Position numbers and translations under genes: made by a program
Shown here: in pieces, positions 46,063 through 58,800 of the stretch
How positions within the stretch are numbered: the stretch's first letter is position 1
Layout: every line of letters begins with the position of its first letter
The notes under the pieces: model-generated
Seen by the model: the letters and a program-made list of their open reading frames with translations, nothing else
Databases searched by the model: none
Told to the model about the DNA's origin: nothing
Source of the DNA: Hirundichthys speculiger
Taxonomy: Eukaryota; Chordata; Actinopteri; Beloniformes; Exocoetidae
Direction: 5' to 3'
Assembly: GCA_018398805.1 (NCBI GenBank)
Contig: JAGFBZ010000853.1
Coordinates: 1,054,655-1,118,654 of the forward strand
Length of the DNA stretch: 64,000 nt

Positions 46063-46848
46063 ATGAACTGGGCATTTCTCCAGGGCCTCCTCAGTGGGGT
46101 GAACAAGTACTCCACAGCTTTCGGCAGAGTGTGGCTCTCTATTGTTTTCCTCTTCAGGGTCATGGTTTTTGTGGTGGCGGCGGAGAAGGTGTGGGGAGAT
46201 GAACAAAAAGACTTTAAATGCAACACGGCTCAGCCCGGGTGCCACAACGTGTGCTACGACCACTTCTTTCCCGTGTCTCACGTGCGGCTGTGGGCCCTGC
46301 AGCTCATCTTTGTCACCTGCCCCTCACTTCTAGTGGTGATGCACGTCGCCTACAGGGAGGACCGGGAACGCAAAAACCAGCTCAAGTACGGTGAGAATTG
46401 TCGCCGCCTCTACCAGAACACTGGTAAGAAACGTGGAGGCCTGTGGTGGACCTACGTCTTCACGCTGATCTTTAAAGTAGGTGTGGACGCCACCTTCGTC
46501 TATCTACTCTACCACATCTATGAGGGCTACAGTTTCCCTTCGCTCATCAAGTGTGAAGAGAAGCCCTGTCCCAATAAGGTGGACTGCTTTATCGCTCGGC
46601 CCACTGAGAAGAGGATCTTCACCATCTTCATGGTGGTCACCAGCTTAGCTTGCATCCTCCTTTCACTTATTGAAATCCTGTACCTGGTTGGCAAACGCTG
46701 TCATGAATGTTTCTCCTCATCTCATCACCCTCGTCACGTCATGACCAACACACTGTCAAGTGGAAGCGCCATGATGGAGTCAAACACTCTGAAGCTGAAA
46801 GGCACCCCTGACACACCGGCACCTTCGTACAGCGTTGCTGTATCTTGA
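46063..46848 (+). CDS. gjb4: Gap junction beta-4-like connexin
   Basis: Forms connexin hexamers (hemichannels) that dock into gap junctions. One coding exon of 261 aa. I start at the ATG giving [20 protein letters not shown]; the open frame extends upstream, but a splice acceptor at 45969 separates it. Four membrane segments: ~22-40 ([19 protein letters not shown]), ~74-95 ([20 protein letters not shown]), ~130-150 and ~190-210. Extracellular loop 1 has [12 protein letters not shown] and loop 2 [12 protein letters not shown], the three-cysteine patterns of connexins. The [14 protein letters not shown] start and the YLVGKRC exit of the last segment resemble mammalian GJB4. The short cytoplasmic tail ends PSYSVAVS. 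A second connexin lies 5.6 kb downstream on the same strand. A poly(A) signal lies at 47447-47452. Confidence 0.88.
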   Translation: MNWAFLQGLLSGVNKYSTAFGRVWLSIVFLFRVMVFVVAAEKVWGDEQKDFKCNTAQPGCHNVCYDHFFPVSHVRLWALQLIFVTCPSLLVVMHVAYREDRERKNQLKYGENCRRLYQNTGKKRGGLWWTYVFTLIFKVGVDATFVYLLYHIYEGYSFPSLIKCEEKPCPNKVDCFIARPTEKRIFTIFMVVTSLACILLSLIEILYLVGKRCHECFSSSHHPRHVMTNTLSSGSAMMESNTLKLKGTPDTPAPSYSVAVS

Positions 46849-49392
46849 GACGCAGAGGCAGAGAGAACAGCTGTCTTCCCCTCATGCTCCAAACAACTTC
46901 CTTGAAAGACTTGATAATAGGAATTTGTTTTCTCAGAGACTGAAATCCCAATCTGTTTTATACCATGAGTTGGGTCATTGATCTGGAATGTGCACATTGT
47001 TTTGGATATTTAGTTTTTTTTTTTCTTAAAGTTCTACAGCTCTTGCAAAGAGCCAAGTCAAAAGCAAGTTTCTGTGTGTGGTTTAGTCACGACAGCCATG
47101 ACATGAGTCGCTCCTTGGTTTGGAAGGTTCTACAAAAAAACATGTGGTTTTCTGTGTCAGATTTTCCTTGTGCTTGCTTCCAACCTCAAAACGGTTAGTT
47201 CAGTCAGCACTGAGTCTCCTCCCTTCACTCAGTTGTTAAGTTTGGACTCTTTGTAAATGTTGTAGTTTCTCAAGAGGCTTGAAAGCTTGTGCTGATTTGT
47301 GCCATATCTCCGTTGCTCTCTGTTTACAGGCCGGAGACGCAGAGAAGTGAACATGCACGTTTGTAAACACAACTGTTTCTAAAGGGTCTGGATGTGCATA
47401 TTTTAGTGTTGAGTTGCAACTGCTGCGTATATGTTTGGTATTTTTTAATAAATATTATTTTTATGTTTTAAATTTGATTTGTTTTCCATAAGAACAAGGA
47501 CAACAATTTTCAGAGGTTCATACACAGTATAGCCTGGATAAATGTCAGCATGAACACTGTGATTGTTGTGTACCTAAAATAGACTGAACCACATGTAGAA
47601 AAGACACAACATTAAGAGAAATGTTAATCAGCAATCCCTTCCTCAGAAAAAGGGTTTGCAGACTCCAAACAAGTGCTGTAGTTGAACCAACATCTCAGCC
47701 TTTCCTCCTCCTTCTTCCAGGTCTTTCATAACTTCATAAAGCTCTTCCTCCACTTTGACCATATGGACCGTATTGTTGCCATGCGCTTTCATTGTTTTGG
47801 CTGATTGGTATTCAGAAAACCACGGGGGGGGGGCTCCCATTGCTCAGTTTGATTCATCGTTGCTGACGTGTGGCTCCACCCAGGACAGGAATTTGTTCTT
47901 CTATACAGCTTCTGGATGACTGATTACAGTATTTGCATGTCAATGTGCCATTAAATCAAAGGGACATGACTTATTTTTAACACTCTTTTTGAAATATATT
48001 TACTCTCTCTGCCTTGGCATCTCCACCCAGTGACTGAAGGGCATTTACAAAACCAGTCAAATAGCTCAGTAAGCATTAATGGGACAACTTGCAGAAACAT
48101 CTGGTATTAGCCCACAGGAACCATTAAAGTCTGTCTCAGACAGTATTTTCAGTTATATATCCAGAAATCAAGACTGTAATTTCTGACACCTAAAATAGTT
48201 TGTGGTGATCCATGGGGCTGGTAAATTTTGCAAAACTCAACTCTGAAGGTTTGAACTCCACACATCTACAGTGCACAGCATCCACAGATGCTGTAAAGAG
48301 TATTTAATCTTTTTTTTTTTATTAAGAAACAATACACCATTATAGCACACAATCTATATCTTACAGATGAAAAGTGGGGGAGGTTTAATGGTCAGTTTGA
48401 GGCAGGTGGCCGTGGATTCTTCTCTGACTCCTGAAATGCTGAATTAAAGTCTTGGAACGTGTCTGTGTAGGTTCTCGGTCTGTCATGGTACTTCTGAGTA
48501 CATAAGGAGGCAGCTGGTCTTCTTTTAGGTCTTGGAAACGTTTAATCTCTTATGTTTCATTCCTTTATGGTGGGGACTTGCAAACATTTAAATTCTTTCA
48601 GGGTAATTCACATCTTGAGAATATTTTAAATGGCTCTGTTTTATTAGAGTTGTTGTCGGCTGTGGGTCACACAGGCAGCATGGGGGATATTGTGGTCCCA
48701 AAATACAAAGTAGTGGAGAAACCACCAGGGAAGAGATGTCAGTGATGCAACGTATGCAGCTGATAGGTGATACTGAAGCCCACCCCATGTTTTGTGATGT
48801 TTTTACCATTATTAATCATCATCACTTTATATTTAGAACATTTACATGGACAGTTAAGTTGAGCTGTGGTTATAGCTTAACTAGGCTGTTAAGTTTGTCC
48901 ACATACGGATGGAGATTTGATTTATTGTTCAAACTATGTATGATTCTTCTATGATAGGTGACAATTTGTCCCTTTCAGACTATTAGTGTTTTGTTTTCTT
49001 TTACATATGATATTCAATCAATTGACATCTTAGCTGCTAGCAAATTTGATTTGTACCATGTCAACTGACAATTGTTGAAATAAACATCTTTGTTCATTTT
49101 GTTTGTGGTCTGTGATTACCAGCTTAATTTTTTTCTTCTGCTTACTATTGAATAACCATGAATGTTTAAATGCAGGAATAATTTACTTCCAATTATCTGC
49201 ATGTGTTAGTCCAACCTTGAGAAATTATGTTTAGAATGATTTCTGTATGACTAACATGTTTACAAGTATTTATCCATGTAGTCTATTTTTAGTCAGATTA
49301 AAACTAAATTTTTTTTTTTAATTTTATATAAAAATACGTGTTATTGGTTTTCATCACTCCTGTCAAAACAAAAGCATTACTCCTTCAAAGAA

Positions 49393-49640
49393 TGGCCTCC
49401 CTGTGGATTAGTGGTAGTGCTGCAACCATATGGGAGGTCCCAGGTTTGAATCCTGGTTGCATCAGGAAGGACATCTGGTGTAAAACTTGAGCCAAGCTTC
49501 CAATGCAGACCTGAACAGGAAACAGCTCTTTACTCCCTCAAAAGAGTGTTCGTTCTCCCTTCGATGCAAATGGACTTCAGGATTCTGACCCGATGAGCTG
49601 TTGCTCCTGTGGAGAGCCTTGTGTTTGTGAAAGCATTGTT
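49393..49640 (+). mobile_element. tRNA-derived SINE candidate
   Basis: GCCTCCCTGTGGATTAGTGG resembles an RNA polymerase III A box region (TGGATTAGTGG), and GGTTTGAATCC at about 49443-49453 matches the B box (GGTTCGANTCC). They are about 40 bases apart. The body contains ATCAGGAAGGACATCTGGTG and a TAAAA stretch, wording seen in many fish SINE/LINE-related repeats. It is degenerate and I see no tRNA cloverleaf that would make it a functional tRNA. Confidence 0.6.
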
Positions 49641-50602
49641 CAGCCTACCACACATAAAGGGCCCTATATCATGGTTTTGGAATAAAGTCTTATCCTGACC
49701 TTAATCCAACAAAAATGTGGTAGAAGAATCCGAATCAGCTCTACTTCCCAAGTACATAAACACAAACAAGGAAATCTTTTCTAGCAGTTGATAAGGGAGG
49801 AAAGGGCTAAAAATGTCCTCCGACTGATATGCAGGACTGATTAAAAGTTTCCTCAAACATTTAGCTTTAGCCATTTCCCTGATGTGGAGTCGGAGGGGAG
49901 GTCCCACTAGATACTGAAAACAAAGATTCACCTACTGTTGCCATTAAGTGATAATGTAATGAAATAATGGATCATCTTCTCTTCCCTGGGGGTATCATAT
50001 ATCTCCCCTCATCTGGTACATTTCATTCTTTTCATGGCATCAGCAGTGAAAAGTTGTTTATGCTGTGGAGTTTGTCAGTTCTGTTAAGACTTGCCGCTCG
50101 CAGAAGTTGAGTCAGACTGCGTTTGTTTCCAGGTGTGTTCTTGTTCGACCGCCAGGACCTGTTGTTCACCTGGATGCCATGAACAACACTTTCACCCCTC
50201 CCCCTCACAAATGGGGTTATTGAACCCTGAAAAAGGAAATATTTAAAAGGAAAAATATTATACTGGTAATCTTAAGCTCTATCATGTTCCTGAAAGGCAC
50301 AACTACAGCTGAGGTGACGGCTTTTATGAAGACAGTTTTAGACATGTTAGGCTTAGTTTGAAGCTTTTGTTCTTGAGCCTCAAAACAAGTCTTTTGAGAA
50401 GCTGAACAGAACGGGAAAAAAAAACTTGACTTGAGATTAGATACTCCATATGCTTTTATTCTAACAGTGTAAACACTGAACTGAATAGTTCTGAATGCAG
50501 GGACTGGTACAAAGACAGGTTGGGACACATCCTGCCAGTTCAAGGAGGCCATCGATATTCCACAGGTTCTGGGGACAAAAGTTAAACTACAGTTTACATC
50601 TC

Positions 50603-50605
<3 letters not shown>

Positions 50606-50669
<64 letters not shown>

Positions 50670-50695
50670 ATATATATATATATATATATCTATAT
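50606..50695. repeat. (TA)n microsatellite
   Basis: About 90 bases of nearly pure TA dinucleotides with two TC interruptions. It is hypervariable, and the length in any assembly is uncertain. Confidence 0.95.
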
Positions 50696-51599
50696 ATGAT
50701 TTGAAGGTGGATTTGAACTTGAGAGCCTTGAGAGTATGTGAATTGCAACAGTGTTATATGAGCTGAACATGGGTTTGAAAAGGTTTGAGGAAACACAATA
50801 CTCCTTTTTTTTTCTCTTTTACGGTCTAGTTATTTAAAAAAAATAATGATAATAGTGGTGGAAGCTACAAATGATAGATGAACTGGAAATACACAAACTC
50901 CTTTTCTGTGACATGGAATAAGCTGTCTTTAAAATCGTCCCCAACAGAATATTTAAACTGTTGCATACTTCTGGAAACAACAAAAGGACTCAGAGGAAGT
51001 GGAAGGGGGGGAGAAGGTATTTGCGTTAAGGTGTGCCTGTTACGTGCGTCGCGAACCACCCAGAAACAAGTTGAGACAAAGAGGCGATCCTGATCCTGGA
51101 AACATGACTCTCAGCACCAGTGATGCTGAGTTCCAAACTTTTAAAAGTAAATACAAACACTCTGAATGTTCGCTTTGTCCCACTCAGCCCTCTCTGGTAA
51201 ACTGTTCCATGCGTCTTGTTGTAGAGTTTTATGCTATTACGCGAGGAGATAAAGGTTGGGTCTCATTATATTGGACTCTTGAGTCTGGAGCAGACCCGGA
51301 ATCACCCATGACGCTTCCCCCTTTTTTTTTCCAAGCCAAAAACCTACAAAAACAATATCACAAACTACCAAGGAATTTGGCGATGACTCATTTCCTTGCT
51401 TGGGTTTTAATTTGTTAACATCTTTTCTAAGCTCACTCAAAAGTACGAACGCACGGTGGGTATGAACTGTATTCATTATTGTGAAAAAATATATATTCTG
51501 TCTTCCGCCAGTGAGCGAGAGAAAATCACATACAGGGAGGGAAAAAGAAACATCTGGGGTTTACTCCAGTCTCTTCTTTAACCACACCCACAGGCGCAT

Positions 51600-51741
51600 T
51601 TTTCCACACCGCTCCTCTACCTGTCGACGGAGCCAAATCTGTGCGTTTTAGTACCAAACCAACGTTAAAATAACAACAGATATATCGGATGGACACGTAC
51701 TGGCGAATGTTTTATTTAAATATGGATTAACGAACTTGGAG
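51600..51741 (+). promoter_or_regulatory. Probable non-coding first exon of the gjb3-like gene
   Basis: A good donor at 51741/51742 (TTGGAG|GTGAGTG) matches the acceptor CCACTTCCAG at about 52415. This gives the non-coding exon plus coding exon layout of connexin genes. The 5' limit is unknown. Confidence 0.4.
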
Positions 51742-52486
51742 GTGAGTGAAAAGCTCCCTTTTAACGTGTCTCTGGAGAGCTAACACTTACTAATGTCTCG
51801 CGTTTCAGCAAATTCAGAACGACTGTAGCCCGAGATGGTGCTGACATTCACACACTGAACAGAAAATATGTCTATGTTTTCTCACTTGCAGTCTTTAAGG
51901 GCAATATTCCGATAGAGCCAGACTTAAAACGGAAATATGTCCAAATGGCGCAAACGGGTCGTGCGTAAAGACCGGATTCCTCTTTCTTTCTTTTTTTTCA
52001 AGCATTCGGGTTCAAAACGCTGATCTCTTCTTTTCATGTTAACAGATACACAACAGAATGGTGGTGGGTTTTTAAAATTGTTTTTAAAAATCATATTTTC
52101 GTGTCAGCGTTCACGCAGTTTGTATGTGGATGTTATAATGTTGGTTAGATCAGTTTTCTTTGTGAGCAGTTTTTGGGTCTCGTCATAGCTGTTCGATGGT
52201 GAGTAAGGTTTCCTAGATGGGCTTATAATTAAGAAAATAGTAGATGTTTTACATTAAATTAGCTTTGGAAAAAGAGTTTCTGATCATAAGAGTCAAAATA
52301 GTATTTTTTTGTTAGTACTGTGTTAGACTCCATCGAAGAGGTTCATAGCATGAGAGCAGATAATTCAACAGGTAGTAAAAACATTGTCACCCATTCTTTT
52401 CTCTGCCACTTCCAGGTCTGAAGTTAAACTAATACCAGCAAGAGAAGAACACCAGAGAAGGAAATATTTGACTGCCAGCCAAGAAC

Positions 52487-53347
52487 ATGGACTGGAAGAC
52501 CTTCCAAGCCCTTCTCAGTGGCGTGAACAAATACTCCACAGCATTTGGGCGAGTATGGCTGTCGGTGGTGTTTGTGTTCAGGGTGATGGTGTACGTGGTG
52601 GCAGCTGAGCGGGTCTGGGGCGATGAGCAGAAGGACTTTGACTGCAACACCAAGCAGCCTGGCTGTCCCAACGTATGCTACGACCACTTCTTCCCCATCT
52701 CCCACATCCGCCTGTGGGCCCTGCAGCTCATCTTCGTCACTTGCCCCTCCTTCATGGTGGTCATGCACGTGGCCTACCGTGACGACCGCGAGCGCAAGTA
52801 CAAGGCCAAGTACGGCGAGAACAGAAAACTGTACAACAACACCGGCAAGAAGCACGGAGGCTTGTGGTGGACCTACTTGGCCAGCCTCTTTGTCAAGACG
52901 GGTATTGAGATCGCTTTCCTGTACATCCTCCACCGAATCTACGACAGCTTCTACCTGCCAAAACTGGTCAAGTGTGACGTGTCCCCCTGCCCCAACCTGG
53001 TGGACTGCTACATCGGTCACCCCACTGAAAAGAAGGTCTTCACCTACTTCATGGTCGGCGCCTCAGCCCTCTGCATCGTCCTGAACATCTGTGAGATTAT
53101 TTACCTCATCTCTAAGCGCATCACACGATGTGCAAACAAATACAAAAAAAGAAATCACAACAGGGTCGTCCACGTGGAGGACTACAGTGATGACGTCTAT
53201 AACAACTGCAGCAGGTCCAAATCAAGGCTCGACCTGATGGATAAACCTCCCATCTTAAAGAATCACGATAAGTCCTCATACAGGCCATCTTCGCTCAAAC
53301 TTGAACACAAGATACGAGCCTCTGCACCTAACCTTACCTTTACTTGA
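52487..53347 (+). CDS. gjb3: Gap junction beta-3-like connexin
   Basis: Gap-junction channel subunit; 286 aa in one coding exon. It begins [20 protein letters not shown], with a strong identity run to mammalian GJB3 ([20 protein letters not shown]). Loop 1 has [12 protein letters not shown] and loop 2 [12 protein letters not shown]. The four membrane segments lie near residues 22-40, 74-95, 130-150 and 187-208 ([20 protein letters not shown]). The tail is longer than in the upstream paralog, basic then acidic ([15 protein letters not shown]), and ends ASAPNLTFT, matching the ASAPNLTPI end of GJB3. This tail match is the best evidence for orthology. The first 100 residues are highly similar to the neighbour at 46063, so the pair arose by tandem duplication. 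An AATAAA lies at 53730-53735. Confidence 0.9.
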   Translation: MDWKTFQALLSGVNKYSTAFGRVWLSVVFVFRVMVYVVAAERVWGDEQKDFDCNTKQPGCPNVCYDHFFPISHIRLWALQLIFVTCPSFMVVMHVAYRDDRERKYKAKYGENRKLYNNTGKKHGGLWWTYLASLFVKTGIEIAFLYILHRIYDSFYLPKLVKCDVSPCPNLVDCYIGHPTEKKVFTYFMVGASALCIVLNICEIIYLISKRITRCANKYKKRNHNRVVHVEDYSDDVYNNCSRSKSRLDLMDKPPILKNHDKSSYRPSSLKLEHKIRASAPNLTFT

Positions 53348-53735
53348 TGATCATAAGTAATGGGCCCAGACATAAAGAGCTCAACAATGCTTGGACTGGA
53401 CCCTAACAACCAACGTGAACAAACAAACTCAGAACCGTCTGCCAGACTGCAGTATGACTCAGAGCTGGAAGTTGAGTCATCAGTACTGGATTCATCCTGT
53501 GGGACCACATCTAAGACGCTCAAGGACTCTTTTAAACTTTGGTTTCCAAGGCAACCCCCACCAATATTTACAAGTCAAGTTTTAGAGCAAATTGATTTGC
53601 TGATGTGTGGTTTTTGCTTTTCAGATTCAGTTACAGACCGTGTGCCTATATGACTTATCAACATTATAACATTCCAGTAAAGGTTTTCTTAGCCTCTCTT
53701 GTGATTGCACTTTTGACACAGGAGAGGTAAATAAA

Positions 53736-55872
53736 CCACAATCAGAACACACCTGGCAGAGGTATTTACTCCTTGCTGTTAGTGACTACAGTCATGTATC
53801 AAAAAGCTCTATTGTCACTGAAGATCTGATTAGCACCTTAAAAGTGGTATTTTTTATTTAATTTATCCCCAGATCAGAGCTTTTTCTTCACAACTTGATG
53901 CCCAGATGACCCAGAGTCACAGAAAAAAAAGAAAGCAATTGCACTGCAGATACTCCAGAAGTCATAGCTGTGGTAGAAGTGATACTTGAAGGTGCATATT
54001 GGCTCAAAATTAGGTTTTTAATCGCATTTTTCTCCAGTACAATTAAGCACAAGAGCAAATTGCACATGCTGTTCTCATGTTTCTATATCTAAATTATCCA
54101 CAGTAATTTTTCTTGAGTCTCAGGTCTATACTGCACAATCGCACGTTCTGCCGCGTTTGTACACAGCCTCTCCTGATCCAAGTAAACTGTTGATTTAAAT
54201 CAGAAGAAAGGAATGCTGCTGTTTAATTCCATGTTTGTAGAGTCGGAACAGAGGAGGAAGGCCGAACAGATTTCTCCTTGAACTGCAAATGTGCCACTTC
54301 CTGTCCACACTGGCTGAAGTGGAAATGTATTTTCTTCAGTTGTTAATATTTACATGTCATTTTTATAAATGTAAACATACTATATACATTGAAGATGCTT
54401 TCATTTTTTTTTTAAACAATGTCTGTAAATTAAAGATGTAAATTTGATTTCTGAAATATGCTTACCATTTGGAGAAATTAATTCAGATTTATACTAAATG
54501 TAGAGAAATATTAGAAAAATATTGAGCTATTAGTTGCTAGTTTTCCAAAGCAGTGGTGGTTGGTGGGGAGGGAGCTGGGCCACTAAGATCTGGTTTACTG
54601 ATAGTTCAAATACATTTCTATTCCAACAAAATAATCTGATCATAATCCTTATTAAAGCAGAGTTTTTTTTAAACTGTTTGACAAAATGAAATTTACAGAA
54701 TTGATCAATACTATGCTATCATTTGAATTTGATCCTTAATCATCATGACGCTTCGTTTTCTTGGGTCTGATTGCACGTTTCTAGGTGTTGCAACAGCAAT
54801 CTCACTTTGCCTGTCAGACCCGACAGTCAGGTTTGTGAAAGGTGGAACCTAAGTGTTTTTTCCAGGTTTTTTTTTTTAAATTGTTGTTGTTTTGTTTTAA
54901 ATACTCTGAATCAGCATCTGTCAGCTGGAAACTTTCCACAGAGATATATATTCTCACAGGTTCATTAGGACTAAGAAAAATCAGTAAAGATGCTATGATG
55001 TACAGGAAACAGTATTCACAACTAGCTGAACAAGTCGGATGAACTTTTAGACACCACTTCTTCCTTGTACAGGCTAAAAATCAATCAACCTTACATTTCA
55101 ATCATTACATTTCAATGTGAAATATCTTTATTTTTAAAACCCCCAATCTTCACAGATATGTACATGTTGTTTGAAAGTAGGAATTTTAAAATCACAACAA
55201 AATCTCATATTATTCACATAAGAATAATAATTAAAAAAAAAGAAGATTAAAAAAAAAAAAAAAACTATGGAATTCTTTCCACATTTTCTTTTTCAAACAG
55301 TATAATGCCCAAGGTCATGATGACCGTTGGTTTCCACAGATGCTCCCTACAAACTACAGCTTTTAAAGACGGAGATCACAGCATACAGAGGACGATCAAA
55401 TTAAAAAAAACACTTCTGTCTTTTCTGACATCAACAGTGAGATCATGCATCACCAGGACATTCTTACTCATTTTTATCCATTATTACAAAGTTTGTTGTC
55501 CACTCTGGCTTACCACTAGTCCAAGCACACCTTTGAAAGAGCTGGGAAAGCTTTTCACTGGCTGAGACTGTAGGACGAGAGCAACTTTCCATAAGGCACT
55601 TTTCCAGCAACGCTATCATGTAGTGAATCTGGACTCTTGTTGAAAACTGTAGGAACCCATACAATCCTAATATTAAGGTAGGCAAAACCTGTATTTAAAA
55701 AAAAAAAAACAAAAAAAAACAAACTAACTCAGTCTGTAATAAACAAGGACAAAAGGGGGGGGGGGGGCACAGCACTGATGTACAAAAGATAAGAATGATG
55801 GTTAATCATGAATCATTTCCTTACAGTGAAGCCATCAACTTTTGTAAAAGACCCAAAGCTTCAGGCTTTTTG
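53736..55872. other. Convergent spacer, gjb3 (+) / hmgcl (-)
   Basis: About 2.1 kb, AT-rich. It holds A-rich tracts at 55230-55265 and 55694-55722, and a G14 run at 55757-55769. The 3' UTR of hmgcl should occupy its right part. No gene seen. Confidence 0.5.
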
Positions 55873-58800
55873 CTACAGCTTGCAGGTGGCCTGCGCCACT
55901 TTGGAGCTGGTCTTTCTGTTGAGAGTTCGACAGATGAAAGCTCCAGCAGCCATCAGCTTGGAGAGGTCCACTCCCTGAGGAGAGAGCATAAAGTCCAGCT
56001 GTTACATTCGAAACAATCGAGAGAGCTCACGTTGTTCACAGTCATCACTGAGGAATCAAGTAATGGTGAACATTTAAAAGGAAATAACCCTAAACAACTG
56101 ATAGACTGGATTAATACATTTCTGAGAGCATTGCTTTTTTTTTTTTTTTTTAATAGCAGGCAAACAGAAGATTTATACTAACAATTTAGTTTGGACACTA
56201 AAAATATGAATGAAAACTGAATTGTTTTCAAATAATTTATACTGCCCTCTTAACTGAAAAGACAATATAATACAGAATAACAACATACAGTACAAAGACA
56301 ATATAATAAATTATAAAAGTAAGATTTTTTTTCTTTGATAAATTATATATATATTTTTTTACTTGATAGAAACAATACGTTTCACAGTGTTGTAACACAC
56401 TAGAAAACAGTCCATCACCTCTTCTTTTAACAACACTGCTTAGGTCAGCTGACAAATGTGAAATTTTAATTTAAACTTCAGACCAGTTTGACTTAACCTC
56501 AGTCCATGAGCTTGGTCCCAGTGATTTCCACTACAGCAATAAATGAAAAATGAGCATACCTTTCCCAAATGCAAAACTGTTTACCACTTCAATGAAATAG
56601 AATACAATATAGAGTTTAAGTTATTATTAGTGCATTTTCTTTTTATGTACACTTTTGTAGCAGCCAAAATTGATAAGAAAATGGATCAAATTCTCATTTT
56701 GGACATTTTGGTTTCTGGGAAGACAAAACCATTTAACTAATGTGTACCAAGGTTTTCCACATAAAACATATCCAAAGTAAATTAATAACGTGATAAAATG
56801 TGACTCATTACCGTCTGAATCCCAAGTCCATGCAGCATATAAACAACGTCTTCAGTCGCAACATTTCCAGATGCCCCCTGGGCGTAGGGACATCCACCCA
56901 GTCCCGCTACTGATGAGTCGACCACACCAACTCCCATCTTTACAGATAAAAAGAAAGAACAAATAAAGAAAATCATCACTGTGAAATATCCGTGATGTCA
57001 CTTGTGCACAAACAACACACACATGTAATCATTCATTATTCAATGACATTTTCTGAATAAAATAACATGAACCAAGTCTGACCTGTAAGGCTACGAGGAT
57101 GTTAGCCAGAGCCTGTCCATATGTGTCATGGCAGTGTACCGCCAAGGCACTGACCGGCACCTCCCTGGTTACGGCTTCCAGCATTTCAGCCATACTACCA
57201 GGGGTTCCCACTCCGATTGTGTCACCTAGAGAGATCTCATAGCAGCCCATGGAGTACAGACGCTTAGCTACCTGCAAAGCACAGTCCAAGCTTCACCGAT
57301 TAATCGATAGTTGGCAAAACAAGGATTCATAAATACATTTGCTGTAAATCATGCCCCATTTATCAAGTCAGAACTCACATGTGCAACTTTTTCAGGTGCT
57401 ACACTGCCTTCATATGGACACCCAACAACACACGAGACGTAACTATGGTAACAAGAAACACAGATGCAAGGACAATTTAATAACAAACACTGATTTAAAG
57501 GTTTGCCGACAGTAGAGAGGAAGCCAGCAATCATACCCTCTAACTGGCACAGCAGCCTCTTTAGCTGCTTTCATGACCTCGTCAAAACGCTGTAAACTCT
57601 CATCCACTGAGCAGTTGATGTTCTTCTTGCTGAACAGCTCCGATGCAGCACCAAATATGGCTACCTCTGAAGCTCCCGCTTTTATCTACAGCAGTAACAG
57701 CAACGAAAATAAATAGCTGGCGTTCTTAAATGTTTAGACAAAGTGCAAAAAATCTGAAGATGGACTACACAGTTGGAGCTGACGGGAATTATGTTGACAC
57801 TCACAGCAGCCTGGAAACCCTTGAGATTGGGAGTTAGGACTGGATAAGACACACCCGGTTTCTTACAGATACCCGTCATCACTTCCATCTGGTCCGCCAT
57901 CTGACATGAACGGGTAAAAGCCAGTTAGGGCTGATTAAAACTAGGCTCATTCATTTCAAAACAATGCAGTTCTGCACTGTCCTTAGTGGGGTGTGTCAGC
58001 ATTTTTCATAGACAGACAGATACTCACCTGTGGAACCCATTTAGGAGACACAAAGCTGGTGGCCTCAATGACTGACAGTCCTGACTCTGATAGCATGTTA
58101 ATTAAATTAATTTTTGCTTCTGTTGGCACAATACTCTAAGAGGAGGAAAGAGGAAAACAGTAGGACAAAGATGAGGATGACATCATCAATACTGTTGAGT
58201 TGAGTTAAGTTACCTTAATAGCTATGCACCTACACCAGTTCGATACTGATGGGCAACAAATCAAATCAAATAAAATTAATTTATAAAGCCCTTTTCATAC
58301 CAAGGAAACACAAAGTGCTTTACATAATAAAAACAATAATTAAAACAACAAGAAAAATAACAAAACAACTTAAAAGCCATCACACACCCAGAGTTAAATC
58401 AGCACCCAGTCATCCTCTCTCTTGCTCTCTCTCTCTCACACCCACACATTCAGTACACATACACCCCCCACCCCCCCAACCCCCTTTGGCCCCATTATGA
58501 ATAGACTCTAAATAGACTCTAAAACATCCATCTTGGCACCAATGAACCAGGTGAGGAAAACGATATCTTAGGGATCATTCCACGTCGAGAGCACCCCCAC
58601 CCACAATTACAGAGGTCGCCGCCACAGGAACCGTCCGGACCCAGGCCGACCAGGACCCACACTGCAAACATCAGCCACAGTGTAGGGCCCCGCTCACCCA
58701 GAACACAGACAGTCCCCATGGCAACGACCCCGCAAACCAGGCAGGTGTAGCTCCCCACGTGGAGGACCCCCATGAGGAGAACACTGGAGTTAAAATATAT

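Larger units (their letters stand above)
47453..51650. other. Spacer between the two connexin genes
   Basis: About 4 kb. It contains a tRNA-derived SINE candidate near 49393-49640, a long (TA)n microsatellite at 50606-50695, a G9 run near 47825, and otherwise AT-rich unique-looking sequence. A 65-codon minus-strand frame at 47643-47840 is the only short open frame with plausible composition; I do not annotate it as a gene. Confidence 0.5.

Noticed and set aside
52424..53020. 198-codon minus-strand frame within gjb3
   Set aside because: Shadow of the connexin reading frame on the opposite strand.
55795..56181. 128-codon plus-strand frame
   Set aside because: It is antisense to the last hmgcl exon and otherwise low-complexity.
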